From Limnohabitans sp. Rim8 (GTDB taxonomy: Bacteria > Pseudomonadota > Gammaproteobacteria > Burkholderiales > Burkholderiaceae_C), in contig CAMDXR010000156.1 in the NCBI GenBank assembly GCA_945877725.1, positions 1-7,270 on the forward strand: a stretch of DNA of 7,270 bases, in the 5' to 3' direction. The notes beneath the pieces were generated by a model, which was not told the origin of the DNA, did no database searches, and worked only from the letters and a program-made list of their open reading frames with translations. This document shows, piece by piece, positions 5,381 to 7,270 of this stretch. Each line of letters begins with the position of its first letter. The stretch's first letter is position 1. Position numbers and translations under genes: made by a program.

Positions 5381-6114
5381 ACTCACCTCCAAGCACTCCT
5401 CCCGGATACTGGCGTCAACTTTGGCGGCAGTGGGTCGCGTTTGTCGTCAACTTAGGCACTGCCGAAGCGGCACCGAAAAAGCAAATGGGCTGGATTCCCA
5501 TACGGTCTTTGTCGCCCCGTCACAAGCCGCGCATATTGCGACATTTGTTGTCTTTGGAGAATCAGGATCGGTATTTGCGTTTTGGCTATCCCGCAACCGA
5601 CGAGCAAATTGGCCCTTATGTCGCTGGCTTGAACTTTGACCGGGATGAAATTTTCGGGGTGTTCAACCGCCGCCTTGAGCTGGTGGCCATGGCGCATTTG
5701 GCGTTTTCAGTCGATCCAAAGTGGGCAACCTGTGCAGAGTTTGGCGTCTCGGTGGCCTCGCACCACCGTGGCAAGGGCTTGGGTGTGCGTCTTTTTAACC
5801 ACGCCGTCATGCACGCCCGCAACCAAGGGGTCAGCATGCTGTTTATCCATGCGCTGAGCGAAAACGTGGCCATGCTCAAAATTGCCCGCCATGCAGGTGC
5901 AAAAGTGGAGCGCGATGGCAGTGAAAGCGAAGCCTACCTGACCCTGCCAGAGGCTACCCTGGACAGCCAACTGAGCGGTCTCATGCAAGACCAAATGGCT
6001 GAATTGGACTATCAATTGAAAAATCAGGCGCACCAATTTCGCGAGTGGCTGGCCACTGTGCAAGAGATTCGCAAGGGGGTGCGTGAAGCCCGCCACACGG
6101 CTCACAAGCCTTAA
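5377..6114 (+). CDS. GNAT-family N-acetyltransferase
   Basis: A 245-residue cytoplasmic protein. Residues 1-37 are an extra N-terminal segment rich in Pro and Trp (PPGYWRQLWRQW). The GNAT fold covers about 40-190, with the acetyl-CoA pyrophosphate-binding motif at 125-140 (SVASHHRGKGLGVRLF, the RGKGLG core) and the second conserved strand-helix LFIHALSENVAMLKIARHAGA at 155-175. Residues 195-240 are a predicted helical, Gln-rich and charged C-terminal tail not needed for the basic fold. The substrate is unknown; small-molecule and protein-lysine acetylation are both possible. It is transcribed away from fadD. The start at 5377 is the first in-frame ATG but has its ribosome site 16 bases away; an internal ATG at codon 37 is an alternative that would keep the whole GNAT domain. 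Confidence 0.87.
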   Translation: MNSPPSTPPGYWRQLWRQWVAFVVNLGTAEAAPKKQMGWIPIRSLSPRHKPRILRHLLSLENQDRYLRFGYPATDEQIGPYVAGLNFDRDEIFGVFNRRLELVAMAHLAFSVDPKWATCAEFGVSVASHHRGKGLGVRLFNHAVMHARNQGVSMLFIHALSENVAMLKIARHAGAKVERDGSESEAYLTLPEATLDSQLSGLMQDQMAELDYQLKNQAHQFREWLATVQEIRKGVREARHTAHKP

Positions 6115-6186
6115 ATTACCAGTTTGTCATGCGAATCCGGTATCCTAGAGTCTTAGCAATAACAGCATGTCCTGCAACCCCTGACT
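6115..6186 (+). other. Short intergenic region between GNAT gene and corC
   Basis: Seventy-two bases without a clear terminator; a 4-bp stem GGCT/AGCC at the very end of the GNAT gene followed by TTAAATT is too weak to call. A TATCCT hexamer at 6141-6146 could serve as a -10 element but has no good -35 partner. A 5-codon ORF (MSCNP, 6167-6184) ends two bases before the corC GTG. No Shine-Dalgarno is visible ahead of either. Confidence 0.4.
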
Positions 6187-7080
6187 GTGTCCGACCCCCA
6201 TCCTGCGCGATCTTTTTTGCGCGAAGACAAGCGTAGTTTCCTGCAAAAGCTCGCTGAATTTATCCATCCCGGCCCTGACTCTGCTGACGAGCTCATTGCC
6301 ACCCTGGCCGAGGCCGAGGACAACCAGATCATCAATACGGAAAGTCGCCTGATGCTCGAGGGCGTGATCCGAATGGCCGACATGACCGCTGGCGATGTGA
6401 TGGTGGCAGCCCCCCGGATGGATTTGCTCAACATCGAAGACCCCTTTGACCAGTTGCTGCACCAAGTGATTGAGACCGCGCACTCGCGGTTTCCGGTGTT
6501 TGAGGGCGAACAGGAAAACATCATCGGCATCTTGCTGGCGAAAGATTTGCTCAAGCTCCAGCGCGCGCCCGAATTGAATATCCGAGCCTTGTTGCGGCCC
6601 GCCGTGTTTGTGCCTGAAAGCAAGGGGCTGAACGATTTGTTGCGCCAGTTTCGCGACAACCGCAACCATTTGGCCATCGTCATTGACGAGTTTGGGCGCA
6701 CTGCCGGGCTCATCACCATTGAGGATGTTTTGGAGCAAATTGTGGGCGAGATCGAGGATGAATTCGACATCGCCGACGACGAGGGCGATATTTTTGGCCT
6801 GCCCGATCGCAGCTTTCGCGTCAGCGGCGACACATCGCTTGACCGCGTGGGGGAAGCCTTTGGCGTGGACTTGGCGTTGGCTCGAGAAGATGCCGAGGGC
6901 CCAGACTTTGACACCATTGGCGGCTTGATTGCCCACGAAATGGGACACGTACCCCGGCGAGGCGAAAAATACATTTTGGCGGGGCTGCAGTTTGTGGTCT
7001 TGCACACCCGGGCTGGGGCGGTGCGCTGGTTCAAGGTGTCGCCGGTGGCCCAGATAAGCACCCAAGAGCCCAAAGCATGA
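6187..7080 (+). CDS. corC: CorC/HlyC-type CBS-domain protein (YbeX)
   Basis: A 297-residue soluble protein with the CorC layout (E. coli CorC is of similar length): an acidic N-terminal region (1-65, with LAEAEDNQIINTESRLMLEG), a pair of CBS domains (about 70-130, with DVMVAAPRMDLLNIE and GILLAKDLL; and about 136-190, with AIVIDEFGRTAGLITIEDVLE), an acidic linker (EIEDEFDIADDEGD), and the C-terminal CorC/HlyC transporter-associated domain (about 207-285, with DFDTIGGLIAHEMGHVPRRGE). It lacks the membrane DUF21 part of larger relatives. CorC has been linked to magnesium/cobalt efflux, and YbeX to ribosome and envelope homeostasis. The GTG at 6187 is the only standard start after the upstream in-frame stop that keeps the full N-terminus; no Shine-Dalgarno is visible. 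Its stop overlaps the lnt ATG (ATGA). Confidence 0.94.
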   Translation: MSDPHPARSFLREDKRSFLQKLAEFIHPGPDSADELIATLAEAEDNQIINTESRLMLEGVIRMADMTAGDVMVAAPRMDLLNIEDPFDQLLHQVIETAHSRFPVFEGEQENIIGILLAKDLLKLQRAPELNIRALLRPAVFVPESKGLNDLLRQFRDNRNHLAIVIDEFGRTAGLITIEDVLEQIVGEIEDEFDIADDEGDIFGLPDRSFRVSGDTSLDRVGEAFGVDLALAREDAEGPDFDTIGGLIAHEMGHVPRRGEKYILAGLQFVVLHTRAGAVRWFKVSPVAQISTQEPKA

Positions 7081-7270
7081 GCTTGGGCCGCGAGCGGGTT
7101 CGCGGCCTGCAAACTTTTTGGCCCGCTTTGGCAGGTGCCGCTCAGGCGGCTGCAGTGGCCCTGCCCGGCAGTGGCCAGGCGCAAGGGTGGTTGCAGATTT
7201 TGAGCTTGATTTTGTTGGCTTCGGGTCTGGCCAGCATCGCTAAGACAAGCCAACACACACGCCCAGCGTT
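7077..7270 (+). CDS. lnt: Apolipoprotein N-acyltransferase, N-terminus (partial)
   Basis: The first 64 codons of a gene that runs off the window. It starts at an ATG whose last two bases begin the corC stop (ATGA overlap), so translation is probably coupled. After a basic start (MSLGRERVRG) come two hydrophobic stretches, about residues 12-30 (FWPALAGAAQAAAVALPG) and 37-55 (GWLQILSLILLASGLASI), matching the first membrane helices of Lnt. Lnt is an inner-membrane enzyme that adds the third acyl chain to lipoproteins. The catalytic nitrilase domain lies outside the window, so the name rests on these helices and on the well-known corC-lnt gene order. Confidence 0.85.
   Translation, partial: MSLGRERVRGLQTFWPALAGAAQAAAVALPGSGQAQGWLQILSLILLASGLASIAKTSQHTRPA

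Noticed and set aside
5216..5392. Upstream extension of the fadD reading frame
   Set aside because: A start at 5392 would overlap the GNAT start, adds no FadD-like sequence, and the ATG at 5215 has a proper ribosome site and gives the standard 561-residue length.
6099..6117. GGCT/AGCC stem followed by TTAAATT as a terminator for the GNAT gene
   Set aside because: The stem is only 4 bp, overlaps the coding end and has no true T run.
6129..6236. 35-codon plus-strand ORF overlapping the corC start
   Set aside because: No ribosome site, overlaps corC out of frame, and shows no recognisable features.
6153..7256. Two long minus-strand ORFs (367 and 306 codons; the other spans 6145-7065) opposite corC
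   Set aside because: Both mirror corC, which has clear CBS and CorC domains; the antisense proteins are low-complexity (Ser/Arg-rich or His/Gln-rich) and lack motifs or ribosome sites.

Overview
This is an ordinary-looking chromosomal stretch, most likely from a betaproteobacterium of the order Burkholderiales (Comamonadaceae-like). That placement is an inference. It rests on the moderately high G+C (judged by eye), the tonB-exbB-exbD-exbD order with a signal-peptide-bearing, Ala-rich ExbB, the style of the TonB, FadD and CorC proteins, and the corC-lnt pair. No transposase, integrase, phage gene, CRISPR array, tRNA or rRNA is visible.

Layout. (1) Positions 1-2277, minus strand: a TonB energy-transduction operon read right to left, tonB - exbB - exbD1 - exbD2, with exbD2 cut by the window edge. 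(2) Positions 2278-2586: a 309-base intergenic region upstream of tonB. It holds a perfect 12-bp palindrome, several weaker dyads and a 33-codon ORF behind a very good Shine-Dalgarno. (3) Positions 2587-5215, minus strand: fadD (long-chain acyl-CoA synthetase) followed 19 bases later by a metallo-beta-lactamase-fold hydrolase, probably one transcript. (4) Positions 5216-5376: a divergent promoter region. (5) Positions 5377-6114, plus strand: a GNAT acetyltransferase, preceded by a chain of tiny ORFs joined by ATGA overlaps. (6) Positions 6187-7270, plus strand: corC (GTG start) overlapping the start of lnt (apolipoprotein N-acyltransferase), which runs off the window.

How the parts work together. 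ExbB and ExbD form the proton-driven inner-membrane motor that energises TonB. TonB then drives uptake of iron-siderophore, haem or cobalamin through outer-membrane receptors. FadD activates fatty acids to acyl-CoA. The hydrolase beside it may act on a thioester or a related small ester, but its substrate is unknown. The GNAT gene, transcribed away from fadD, could acetylate a protein; FadD carries the PK(S/T)xxGK lysine motif known as a target of Pat-type acetyltransferases, so this is a testable but unproven link. CorC and Lnt are a widely conserved cell-envelope pair.

I do not see a clear undescribed system. The items most worth checking are the small ORF and palindrome upstream of tonB, the overlapping mini-ORF chain ahead of the GNAT gene, and the possible GNAT-FadD regulatory pairing.
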